Counted from the first letter of the stretch, positions 17,013-22,975 are shown. The stretch: 23,113 nt of DNA from Cyanobacteria bacterium UBA791 (GCA_002297005.1 DBIX01000051.1:1-23113), one strand, 5' to 3'. Notes: a model not told the origin generated them from the letters alone. Program-made: numbers and translations.

Positions 17013-17600
17013 ATGAAATTTGAAAACAGCATTCCTTTTGATTTAGGATTTGGAAAACATTTACTAAACTTTGTCCCAGACTTTGAATACGCTTATAGTG
17101 AGCTAAATAATATTAGAAATTTCAATATGAAAAAATTTCAGTTTCAAAGATTTTTTCCACATTTTCAAAAAGAAATTAACATGTACATCGATTTTTATAT
17201 TGGTTGTTTGCTTTGGGCTGTTTATATAAAACAATTTAAAAACAAAGAAATTTCAGGAAATCCAATGCTTGGTCAAGAAATTTCTGATGAGCAAGGAACA
17301 GCCACAACTGATTATATAATCAATTATTTACCAAAATTTGAAAAAGATGCTAAGTATTATGCAAATAAAAATATAAAATTTGAACAAAAGATTTATGACC
17401 TATTAAATCTATACAAAAAGTTCTTAGTTGAAAACAAACATTTTGTAAACACAAAAACTTCAGACGATTTAGTTGTACCAGTAGACATCAAAAATCCAAA
17501 CTACGACGAATACTTAGACGTAATCGAAAAAGTAGTCGATAGTGGTAATTTTGACTTGCTAAGAAATCATTTAGATTTGTTACTCGATAGTGCCGTATAA
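17013..17600 (+). CDS. Conserved-looking protein of unknown function
   Basis: 195 residues that I do not recognise. It is aromatic-rich and mostly helical (FPHFQKEINMYIDFYIGCLLWAVYIKQF near 48-75), with an acidic helical C-terminus. There is no clear signal peptide; the hydrophobic patch near 60-72 is too polar and short for a confident membrane helix. It has its own promoter and AAGAGG ribosome-binding site. Its last 21 bp overlap the 3' end of rimO on the other strand. Codon use and base composition match the neighbours. Confidence 0.75.
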   Translation: MKFENSIPFDLGFGKHLLNFVPDFEYAYSELNNIRNFNMKKFQFQRFFPHFQKEINMYIDFYIGCLLWAVYIKQFKNKEISGNPMLGQEISDEQGTATTDYIINYLPKFEKDAKYYANKNIKFEQKIYDLLNLYKKFLVENKHFVNTKTSDDLVVPVDIKNPNYDEYLDVIEKVVDSGNFDLLRNHLDLLLDSAV

Positions 17601-18890
17601 ATCGTACGCATCAGAGTTTGTAATCAATACGTCTTCAATATCCCCAGGGACAACTTGTTTTTTAGTATCGATATAAACAACTCCGTCAACCTCTGGAGCA
17701 TCGTGTTGACTTCTTGCAATTACAAGTCCATCGTCTGTAAAGCTTTCAATTATGCATGGCAAAGTTTGACCCACAAAGCCCTTGTTAATTTCTGTCGAAA
17801 TTTGTTGTTGCAACTTCATTAACTTGTCATGACGATGTTTTTTAATTTTTGCAGGAACATGGTTTTTCATGCTGTAAGAAACTGTATTTTTTTCTTTTGA
17901 ATATTTGAACACACCCATTTTATCAAATCTCATTTTCTTAACGAAATTATAAAGATGTTCAAAATGTTCTTCAGTTTCTGTTGGATAACCAACAATAAAT
18001 GCTGTTCTAATTGTTACATTAGGTATTTTTGCCCTAATTTTGTTAATCAATTCCTCGTAATCAAAAGCTGGTCTACGCATTGCTTCAAGAATTTCCGGAT
18101 GAGAGTGTTGTAAAGGTAAATCAATATATTTTACAACCTTATCCAATTTTGCAATCGTATCAATTAATTCGTCTGTCATTTGAGATGGGTAGGCATACAT
18201 TATTCTAATCCAACTCAATTCTTCAATTTTATTTAATTCTTCTAATAGTTTGGATAAAACAGGTTTGCCGTACAAATCAATACCATAACTTGTTGTATCT
18301 TGAGCAATAAGAACAACTTCTGTACAACCTTTTTTAGCAATTTCACGAGCCTCTTCGACAATGTTTTCGATTGGTCGAGATTGGTAAGCCCCACGTAAAT
18401 TTGGAATAATGCAATATCCACAATGATAATTGCAACCGTCTGCAATTTTTATGTATGAACTTGCACCAACGGTAATTTGTTGTCTTTCAACGTTTTCTGG
18501 ATAAACATATTTTGGTTTAGAAGAAACATCAGAAACATATTGATAATCTTTTTTATCAATATTTTCAACAACTTCAACAATTTTTGTAAAATCAGTTGTA
18601 CCAAGCATCGCAACAACTTCAGGAATAGCCTCTTTAAGTTCATCTTTATATTTTTGAGGAAGACATCCTGTTACAATAACCTTTTTACCTGCATCAACCA
18701 TTTTAAGAATTGATTGAACAGATTCTTTTTCAGCATCATGAATAAATGAGCAAGTGTTTACAATAACAACATTTGCCTCATTTTCATCAAGGGTAATTTC
18801 GTAACCCTTTTCTGCCAAAAGACCCAACATTAATTCTGAGTCTACTAAATTTTTTGCACAACCGTGATTTACTAAAGCTAATTTTCTCAT
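17580..18890 (-). CDS. rimO: Ribosomal protein S12 methylthiotransferase RimO
   Basis: Radical-SAM enzyme of 436 residues that methylthiolates an Asp of ribosomal protein S12. The N-terminal UPF0004 domain has the three cluster-binding cysteines Cys11 (HGCAKNLVDSE, RimO-type), Cys47 (NTCSF) and Cys76 (TGCLPQ). The radical-SAM motif CxxxCxxC is at Cys153, Cys157 and Cys160. A TRAM domain fills the C-terminus (about 372-436). HGCAKNLVDSE favours RimO over MiaB. It is a single gene with an extended -10 (TGGTAAAAT) ending six bases before the ATG and no Shine-Dalgarno sequence, so a leaderless mRNA is predicted. The 3' end overlaps the convergent neighbour by 21 bp. Confidence 0.96.
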   Translation of the reverse strand: MRKLALVNHGCAKNLVDSELMLGLLAEKGYEITLDENEANVVIVNTCSFIHDAEKESVQSILKMVDAGKKVIVTGCLPQKYKDELKEAIPEVVAMLGTTDFTKIVEVVENIDKKDYQYVSDVSSKPKYVYPENVERQQITVGASSYIKIADGCNYHCGYCIIPNLRGAYQSRPIENIVEEAREIAKKGCTEVVLIAQDTTSYGIDLYGKPVLSKLLEELNKIEELSWIRIMYAYPSQMTDELIDTIAKLDKVVKYIDLPLQHSHPEILEAMRRPAFDYEELINKIRAKIPNVTIRTAFIVGYPTETEEHFEHLYNFVKKMRFDKMGVFKYSKEKNTVSYSMKNHVPAKIKKHRHDKLMKLQQQISTEINKGFVGQTLPCIIESFTDDGLVIARSQHDAPEVDGVVYIDTKKQVVPGDIEDVLITNSDAYDLYGTIE

Positions 18891-18896
18891 ACAAAA

Positions 18897-18905
18897 ATTT
18901 TACCA
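18897..18905 (-). promoter_or_regulatory. Extended -10 of rimO, predicted leaderless
   Basis: On the minus strand TGGTAAAAT (TGnTAAAAT) ends six bases before the rimO ATG. No good -35 is visible at 17 bp, as expected for an extended -10 promoter. Confidence 0.5.
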
Positions 18906-18946
18906 CGAAAAAATTAACAATAAATAGCCTAAAAAGGTAAATGTAA

Positions 18947-18975
18947 TTTACAAACTATAGTAAGACTTGTATAAT
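18947..18975 (+). promoter_or_regulatory. Strong promoter of the tRNA-Arg leader transcript
   Basis: TTTACA (18947-18952), exactly 17 bp, then a perfect TATAAT (18970-18975). The predicted start near 18982 is about 127 bases upstream of the mature tRNA-Arg. No comparable promoter is visible between this point and the tRNA, so the leader is expected to be transcribed with it. Confidence 0.75.
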
Positions 18976-18986
18976 TGGTATGACAT

Positions 18987-19003
18987 GTGCTTGTAGCTCA
19001 GCT
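18987..19003 (+). other. Partial copy of the tRNA-Arg 5' half in the leader (tRNA mimic)
   Basis: GTGCTTGTAGCTCAGCT matches the first 17 bases of the real tRNA-Arg at 19109-19125 with a single C-to-T change; including two flanking bases (18985-19003 against 19107-19125) the match is 18 of 19. It contains the acceptor strand and the D-arm 5' strand and stops inside the D-loop. It begins about five bases after the predicted transcription start, and no anticodon or T arm follows. It is either a tRNA-like regulatory element or the remnant of a duplicated or interrupted tRNA. Confidence 0.75.
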
Positions 19004-19006
19004 ACC

Positions 19007-19050
19007 GTTAAATCTTTTACGATTTGTCCAATTATGAGTAAAAGTTTAAC
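19007..19050 (+). repeat. Leader hairpin in the tRNA-Arg transcript
   Basis: The arms 19007-19020 and 19038-19050 pair over 13 bp with one bulged base (GTTAAA-t-CTTTTAC against GTAAAAGTTTAAC) around a 17-base loop. No T-run follows, so it is not a terminator. It sits between the tRNA mimic and the antisense segment. Confidence 0.75.
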
Positions 19051-19060
19051 TAAGTTAGAT

Positions 19061-19080
19061 TAAAATTCTATCCAGCTGAG
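19061..19080 (+). promoter_or_regulatory. Segment antisense to the tRNA-Arg D-arm / anticodon 5' strand
   Basis: This segment can pair without interruption over 20 positions with 19119-19138 inside tRNA-Arg. It makes 14 Watson-Crick pairs (19067-19080), then a G-U, four A-U pairs and a second G-U. The last eight positions (19074-19081) can alternatively pair with GCTCAGCT (18996-19003) of the upstream mimic. Two mutually exclusive folds are therefore possible, one of which blocks tRNA folding. Confidence 0.7.
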
Positions 19081-19108
19081 TAAATGTAAAACTAAATATT
19101 TAAAATAT

Positions 19109-19182
19109 GTGCCTGTAGCTCAGCTGGATAGAGTTTTGTTTTCCGAAAGCAAAGGTCATGGGTTCGACTCCCATCAGGCACA
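19109..19182 (+). tRNA. tRNA-Arg (anticodon CCG)
   Basis: 74 bases that fold as a complete cloverleaf. The acceptor GTGCCTG pairs with CAGGCAC (19175-19181), with discriminator A at 19182. The D-arm is GCTC/GAGT. The anticodon stem TTGTT/AGCAA holds loop TTCCGAA with anticodon CCG (19143-19145), which reads CGG. The T-arm is ATGGG-TTCGACT-CCCAT. CCA is not encoded. It lies about 127 bases downstream of the predicted transcription start in an unusual leader. The AT-only inverted repeat right after it (19182-19199) followed by TTTT may be a weak terminator. Confidence 0.95.
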
Positions 19183-19244
19183 TATTTTAAATAAAATATT
19201 TTAGGCTATTCTATTTTTTTGAGTTTTAGTGTATAGTATTTATG

Positions 19245-19253
19245 TGTTATGAT
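19245..19253 (+). promoter_or_regulatory. Extended -10 for the gene at 19289
   Basis: TGTTATGAT fits the extended -10 form, with TTTAGT at 17 bp upstream as a weak -35. It leaves a leader of about 30 bases containing AAGGA before the TTG start. Confidence 0.45.
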
Positions 19254-19288
19254 GTTTATAACCGAGATAAGTAGTATAAGGAAAAACT

Positions 19289-19930
19289 TTGACAAATAGT
19301 TTCGACTTTTTTGAAAATCAAGATGCATCTTTTAAAAACTCTCCAATTATCAAAGAGAGAGTGTCTTTGATTGCATCTCACATGTACAAACAATTTTTAA
19401 ATTACCAAAGTGCAGCAAGTAATACTGCTGACATTTTTGGTCAAATGCTTGAATGTTTAGAGGCTGTTGTAGACTCTTTGCAACAAACTTTTGCCTCTCA
19501 CGGCGTTGCAACAGAAAACATTTACCTTAAAACTGACGCAAAAAAATCTGTTGCTGTTTTGACAATTTTCTGGAACAAATTTAGTTTCACTACTCGTTGC
19601 AATTACCAGCCACAAGCTTTATACAGAGAAGGTGATACACCAATCCAGTCTGGTAGAATTATGGCTGTAAAAGGTGATTATAACGAGATAACAAAAGGTA
19701 TTCAAAACCACGAAGAGGAAATGAAAATTTTACTTGAAGAAGAAATTGCCTCTTTGTATGTTCCTTTTGACAAATCAAAAACAATTTGCAAAGTAAAACA
19801 TTTATCAAACAGAGAAGTATATCTTCCTAACATTGATGCAGCAAGAGAATTTGTTCTTAAATGCATTGAAGAAGTTTGTGGAAACTGCATTTACCACGAA
19901 GAGGGTGTCAGAAAGAGCTTTAATATCTAA
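19289..19930 (+). CDS. Protein of unknown function with TTG start
   Basis: 213 residues that I do not recognise. The N-terminal third (about 15-70) is helical. A beta-containing middle (SVAVLTIFWNKFSFTTRC, near 88-105) is followed by an acidic helix (NHEEEMKILLEEE) and a C-terminal part with Cys/His residues (CIEEVCGNCIYHEE, 191-204) that could bind metal, though the spacing matches no motif I know. The start is TTG at 19289, supported by AAGGA six bases upstream; there is no upstream ATG. No signal peptide or membrane helix is seen. Its stop overlaps the convergent 81-residue gene by 4 bp. Confidence 0.75.
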   Translation: MTNSFDFFENQDASFKNSPIIKERVSLIASHMYKQFLNYQSAASNTADIFGQMLECLEAVVDSLQQTFASHGVATENIYLKTDAKKSVAVLTIFWNKFSFTTRCNYQPQALYREGDTPIQSGRIMAVKGDYNEITKGIQNHEEEMKILLEEEIASLYVPFDKSKTICKVKHLSNREVYLPNIDAAREFVLKCIEEVCGNCIYHEEGVRKSFNI

Positions 19931-20172
19931 TTTATTTGATAAGATACTTCAGAAACAATTCTTTGAATATCCGAACCCCCAACCATTACTTCTAATACAA
20001 GTCTTGGATTTGCATATAGTGTTTCACTATATGCCATTGTTGTGACATCAAAAACATCAAATTGAAAAAAGTCTTCCCCTACATACACAAGCTTTCCATA
20101 TTCACTTCCGCCTGCATATTTCATAAACATGTATTGACCTTCTAATTCTTTTAATTTTTCTACAAATTTCAT
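19927..20172 (-). CDS. Small protein of unknown function, predicted beta-barrel-like
   Basis: 81 residues. After a short helix (MKFVEKLKELEG) the rest alternates hydrophobic strands and turns (YMFMKYAGG, YGKLVYVGEDFFQFDVFD, RLVLEVMVGG), reminiscent of small SH3/Sm-like barrels. I cannot assign a family. An AGTAGGG lies a few bases before the ATG as ribosome-binding site, and the end overlaps the convergent 19289-19930 gene by 4 bp. It is upstream of nothing on its strand, so it is probably expressed alone. Confidence 0.65.
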   Translation of the reverse strand: MKFVEKLKELEGQYMFMKYAGGSEYGKLVYVGEDFFQFDVFDVTTMAYSETLYANPRLVLEVMVGGSDIQRIVSEVSYQIN

Positions 20173-20232
20173 ACGCCCTACTTAAAATTTACTATACTAA
20201 TATATTAGTGAATATTTTAAAAAAGTCAAAAA

Positions 20233-20892
20233 TTACTCCATGTTTTTTAATCTGAGTTGATACAAGAAACATTTTTTTACGATAAAATCAATATTTCTAG
20301 GAGAAATACTTGTAAAAGTTAAGGCATTTATATAATAATTTTTACCTCTGACCTCTTTTGGTCTTGTATAAACCAATTTTGCAGAAGTTTCAATAATCTT
20401 GTCAGGAAATTCAAGAGTTAAGAAAATTTCCTCATAATTTTTTATTTCTTTTTCCGAAACAAAAGACACTCCATTACCGCAAACATCACGAGAACGAACA
20501 TTCCAAGTTTCAGAAATACCTGTTAAAATATCCTTTACGATTTTTACAGTAACAGGAATAGTCATATCTGCTCTGAAAAATTCTCTACGTTGAGAGTGTT
20601 TGCTGTTTACAGGATATGTAAGTGTATAAATCATGTGGTCTAAATCTTTTTCAACAAAAAGAATTTTTGAATTAGAATAGTATATTCCATTTTCTGTGTA
20701 CACGTATACGTTTACTCGTGATCCCTCTGGAATATCAACAAATTTATTCTTTTTTGTACTTGCATATACGGTGATGTTAGAACTTTCTATGGCATGGACT
20801 TTTCCTCTTACTTTATGGATTTCGTCATCATACCCTTTAAAAACTATTTCAAAGTTCTTAAACTCTTCGTATTTTTGATAAATGTCCGACAT
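20233..20892 (-). CDS. PilZ-domain c-di-GMP effector, YcgR-like layout
   Basis: 219 residues. An N-terminal beta domain resembling YcgR-N (about 10-95) is followed by a PilZ domain (about 100-215). The arginine motif QRREFFR (101-107) at the domain junction binds c-di-GMP in this family. The second motif, normally [D/N]xSxxG, reads D136-V-C-G-N-G141, with Cys replacing Ser. The protein is therefore likely to respond to c-di-GMP, perhaps with altered affinity, and to control motility, surface polymer or pili; the partner is unknown. The gene is divergent from the PHP gene, has TATAAT six bases before its ATG and no Shine-Dalgarno sequence. Confidence 0.88.
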   Translation of the reverse strand: MSDIYQKYEEFKNFEIVFKGYDDEIHKVRGKVHAIESSNITVYASTKKNKFVDIPEGSRVNVYVYTENGIYYSNSKILFVEKDLDHMIYTLTYPVNSKHSQRREFFRADMTIPVTVKIVKDILTGISETWNVRSRDVCGNGVSFVSEKEIKNYEEIFLTLEFPDKIIETSAKLVYTRPKEVRGKNYYINALTFTSISPRNIDFIVKKCFLYQLRLKNME

Positions 20893-20898
20893 AAGTCC

Positions 20899-20904
20899 AT
20901 TATA
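20899..20904 (-). promoter_or_regulatory. -10 box of the PilZ gene, predicted leaderless
   Basis: A perfect TATAAT on the minus strand ends six bases (GGACTT) before the ATG at 20892. The -35 is not obvious; a TTGATA lies 20 bp upstream. Confidence 0.5.
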
Positions 20905-20972
20905 ATAAATTTGTTAATTTTTCGTATCAACCAAAAAATTGATTATCAATAAATTTTAGAATATTTTTATAG

Positions 20973-20978
20973 TAAAAT
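20973..20978 (+). promoter_or_regulatory. -10 box of the PHP gene, predicted leaderless
   Basis: TAAAAT ends six bases (TTTGGT) before the ATG at 20985, with no Shine-Dalgarno sequence. No convincing -35 is visible. The divergent 92-bp region also holds the palindrome TTGATTATCAA (20939-20949), a possible operator. Confidence 0.45.
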
Positions 20979-20984
20979 TTTGGT

Positions 20985-21827
20985 ATGGCAAAAGTAGATT
21001 TACATGTACATAGCAACTGTTCTGACGGTAGCGACAAGGTTTCAGAACTAATTAATAATATCGAAAAGAATGATATAGAAATTTTTGCACTTACAGACCA
21101 CGACACAATCGAGGGTTGTATTGAAATGCAAAATCTCGTACCTGAAAATATAAAATTTATAAAAGGTGTCGAATTAACTTGTCAGGCAGATTACATCAAA
21201 TGTCATATTTTGGGATTTGGTTGCGATATTACAAATAAAAAGCTTTTAGACTTAATCGAAAAGGGTAAAAAACTTCGCCATATAAAAATGGAAACAAGAG
21301 TTGAATACTTAAAAAACAAATGGAATATTAAACTAACAGAGGAAGAATACGCTTGGTTATGTTCAAGAAAAAGTGTTGTAAAAACTCATTTTGCAAATAT
21401 TTTGGTAAAAAGAGGTTTAGCAGAAGACAATGTTTCTGCGATGAAAAAATATTTGGATGACTGCAAAACTCCAAACACAAGATTTGATATAAAAGAAGCA
21501 ATAGAAGCACTCGTTGATGCTGGTGCTATACCTGTTTGGGCTCACCCACTAGGCGGTGAGGGAGAAGAACATTTTTCAGAAGAAGAAATTTTACCAAGAT
21601 TAGAATTAATGAAAGCCTTTGGTATCAAAGGTCTTGAATGTTATTATTCTAGATATAATAAAGAAGAAATTAATTTATTAAAAAGACTTGCAAAAGAAAA
21701 TAATCTTTTAATAAGTGGTGGAAGTGATTATCATGGGAAAAACAAGAAGAATATCAACTTGGCGAAACTTAATATTGATAACGAATATGTCGATTCTAAA
21801 GAATTAACTGTATTAAAAGAATTGTAA
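20985..21827 (+). CDS. PHP-domain phosphoesterase (RNase AM / 3',5'-nucleotide bisphosphate phosphatase type)
   Basis: 280-residue PHP metal-dependent phosphoesterase of the TrpH/YciV type. Metal ligands are visible throughout: DLHVHSNCSDGS (His7, His9, Asp14), TDHDT (Asp38, His39), KGVEL (Glu63), CHILGF (His74), VWAHPL (His187) and SGGSDYHG (Asp248, His250). Enzymes of this group remove phosphate from 3',5'-nucleoside bisphosphates and trim 5' ends of RNA; which activity applies here is not shown by the sequence. Cytoplasmic. The gene stands alone, divergent from the PilZ gene, and is followed by the tRNA-Leu promoter with no clear terminator of its own. Confidence 0.92.
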   Translation: MAKVDLHVHSNCSDGSDKVSELINNIEKNDIEIFALTDHDTIEGCIEMQNLVPENIKFIKGVELTCQADYIKCHILGFGCDITNKKLLDLIEKGKKLRHIKMETRVEYLKNKWNIKLTEEEYAWLCSRKSVVKTHFANILVKRGLAEDNVSAMKKYLDDCKTPNTRFDIKEAIEALVDAGAIPVWAHPLGGEGEEHFSEEEILPRLELMKAFGIKGLECYYSRYNKEEINLLKRLAKENNLLISGGSDYHGKNKKNINLAKLNIDNEYVDSKELTVLKEL

Positions 21828-21837
21828 TTATATCTAA

Positions 21838-21866
21838 TTGACAAAAATTTTAGAATATAATAAAAT
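21838..21866 (+). promoter_or_regulatory. Distal promoter of the tRNA-Leu leader
   Basis: A perfect TTGACA (21838-21843), 17 bp, then TAAAAT (21861-21866). The predicted start near 21873 places the first RNA hairpin (CGAAATG/CATTTCG) at the very 5' end. Confidence 0.6.
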
Positions 21867-21910
21867 AGGTATACGAAATGCAAACACATTTCGCACACCT
21901 ATTTTATTAT
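21857..21910 (+). repeat. Large inverted repeat over the tRNA-Leu leader promoter
   Basis: A perfect 14-bp inverted repeat (21857-21870 with 21897-21910) encloses a second 7-bp one (CGAAATG 21874-21880, CATTTCG 21887-21893, loop CAAACA). The left arm covers the -10 box and the right arm ends on the first base of the tRNA mimic. No T-run follows, so it is not a normal terminator of the PHP gene. It may be a protein-binding or cruciform-forming site. Confidence 0.75.
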
Positions 21911-21972
21911 GGGTCTGTGGCACTCTGCCGAAAAAACGATTGAGTATCGTTTTTGAGAGGTGGTAGACGCAC
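21910..21972 (+). other. Partial copy of the tRNA-Leu 5' half with a hairpin inserted in the D-loop
   Basis: TGGGTCTGTGGC (21910-21921) matches 22045-22056 of the real tRNA region with one change, and TGGTAGACGCAC (21961-21972) matches 22062-22073 exactly. The order is the same, but the D-loop between them is 34 bases longer and carries a perfect 9-bp hairpin (AAAAACGAT, loop TGAGT, 21932-21954). A CAATTG/CAATTG hairpin follows where the anticodon arm would be, and then AAGCCCA, which can pair partly with TGGGTCT. No T-arm is present. It is a tRNA-like element or a tRNA remnant. Confidence 0.72.
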
Positions 21973-21987
21973 CAATTGTCAAAACAA

Positions 21988-22017
21988 TTGACAAGAAAGC
22001 CCAAAATAATCTAAAAT
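21988..22017 (+). promoter_or_regulatory. Possible proximal promoter of tRNA-Leu
   Basis: TTGACA (21988-21993), 18 bp, TAAAAT (22012-22017). If used, transcription would start near 22024, about 20 bases before the tRNA, and would skip the mimic. Confidence 0.4.
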
Positions 22018-22045
22018 ATTTTTGACAATTTAATAAATTCTATCT

Positions 22046-22130
22046 GGGCCTGTGGCGAAATTGGTAGACGCACTAGACTTAGGATCTAGCGCAGCGATGT
22101 GTGAGAGTTCGAGTCTCTCCGGGCCCACCA
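22046..22130 (+). tRNA. tRNA-Leu (anticodon TAG)
   Basis: 85 bases including an encoded CCA. The acceptor GGGCCTG pairs with CGGGCCC (22120-22126), with discriminator A. The D-stem is GCG/CGC. The anticodon stem CTAGA/TCTAG holds loop CTTAGGA with anticodon TAG. The variable arm of 13 bases has a CGCA/TGTG stem, as expected for a class II tRNA. The T-arm is GAGAG-TTCGAGT-CTCTC. A strong terminator follows directly. Confidence 0.96.
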
Positions 22131-22134
22131 CTTT

Positions 22135-22163
22135 AAAGAGATAGCAAATGCTATCTCTTTTTT
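22135..22163 (+). terminator. Intrinsic terminator after tRNA-Leu
   Basis: A perfect 11-bp stem (AAAGAGATAGC 22135-22145 with GCTATCTCTTT 22150-22160, loop AAAT) is followed by more T residues. Confidence 0.92.
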
Positions 22164-22201
22164 AAAATCAAAATAAATTTATCTTTAGACAAAGAGGGAA
22201 A

Positions 22202-22975
22202 ATGAAAAATTTTACAGCCGTTATTCCAACATTATTAAAAAACAGAGATATTCTTATCAAGTTAATAGAATCTCTTTTGAACGATTCAGCTCTATCTGAA
22301 ATCATTGTAATCAACAATTCCGAAGAATATTTTGAATACATCCACGAAAAAGTTAGAGTTATTTCTAATGGCAAAAATTTATTCGTAAACCCTAGTTGGA
22401 ACTTAGGTGTAAAAGAGGCAAAGACAGATTATATTGCACTTATAAATGATGACATTAAAATACCTACAAATCTTTGCTCAAAGATATTAGACAAAATGAA
22501 TGACAAACACGGTATTGTCGGAATAAGCAAAAAATATGTTGTAGAAACTAGAGATGAAGATAATAATACAATTATAAATATTGATGAAATTGTATTGAAT
22601 GAGTCAAAAGATGTTGAGTTACAGCCAATTTCTTATAGAACGCCAAATTTTGGTGTTTTAATGCTTTTCAACAAAAAAGATTATGTCGAAATTCCAGAAG
22701 AATTAAAAATTTATTATGGTGATGATTGGTTAGTATATCAAGCTACAAAAAACAAAAAGATAAATATGGTTGCAGAGGGACAAGAAATTTATCATCTTGG
22801 TTCATTATCATCAAAATCATTTAATACTTGGGCATACAATGAAAGAAAAATTTATTTAAATAAAGCATATCCTTGGTATAAACGTATTTTTAATTCTTAC
22901 GAAACACCTATTGAAAAGGTATTTTTCATTTTCTTTTTAAAAATTACTATTAAGAAGAAAAACCTAGATATTTAA
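22202..22975 (+). CDS. GT2-like glycosyltransferase
   Basis: 257 residues with a GT-A fold. FTAVIPTLLKNRD starts the nucleotide-binding half, and EIIVINNSEEY and NPSWNLGVKEAKTDYIALINDDIKIP follow, with the DxD-equivalent NDD near 82-84. YYGDDWLVYQATK (near 171-183) probably supplies the catalytic acid of the second half. The C-terminus is basic and hydrophobic (FFIFFLKITIKKK), suggesting membrane association. It is isolated from the main glycan block by several unrelated genes. The ribosome-binding site GAGGG lies just before the ATG. No clear promoter is seen in the 38 bases after the tRNA-Leu terminator, so the start of its transcript is unresolved. Confidence 0.86.
   Translation: MKNFTAVIPTLLKNRDILIKLIESLLNDSALSEIIVINNSEEYFEYIHEKVRVISNGKNLFVNPSWNLGVKEAKTDYIALINDDIKIPTNLCSKILDKMNDKHGIVGISKKYVVETRDEDNNTIINIDEIVLNESKDVELQPISYRTPNFGVLMLFNKKDYVEIPEELKIYYGDDWLVYQATKNKKINMVAEGQEIYHLGSLSSKSFNTWAYNERKIYLNKAYPWYKRIFNSYETPIEKVFFIFFLKITIKKKNLDI

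Noticed and set aside
18242..18713. Several 60-80 codon open frames on both strands inside rimO
   Set aside because: They are Leu/Ile/Asn-rich out-of-frame products of AT-rich coding DNA overlapping the radical-SAM region of rimO.
18987..19182. tRNA-Arg interrupted by a group I or other intron
   Set aside because: The downstream copy is a complete tRNA by itself, so no splicing is needed, and the leader shows no intron core structure.
19182..19202. AT-only inverted repeat after tRNA-Arg as a confident terminator
   Set aside because: The 8-bp stem has no G-C pair and only four T follow; it was mentioned with the tRNA but not listed as a separate terminator.
21932..21954. Hairpin in the tRNA-Leu leader as an intrinsic terminator/attenuator
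   Set aside because: The T-run is part of the stem itself and only ACGAT/ATCGT would remain, which is too weak to call; kept as part of the mimic.
18987..22130. Classic tRNA attachment sites (attL/attR) of an integrative element
   Set aside because: Integrases usually duplicate the tRNA 3' end. Here the 5' half is copied, the spacing is only 122-135 bp, and no integrase is present.
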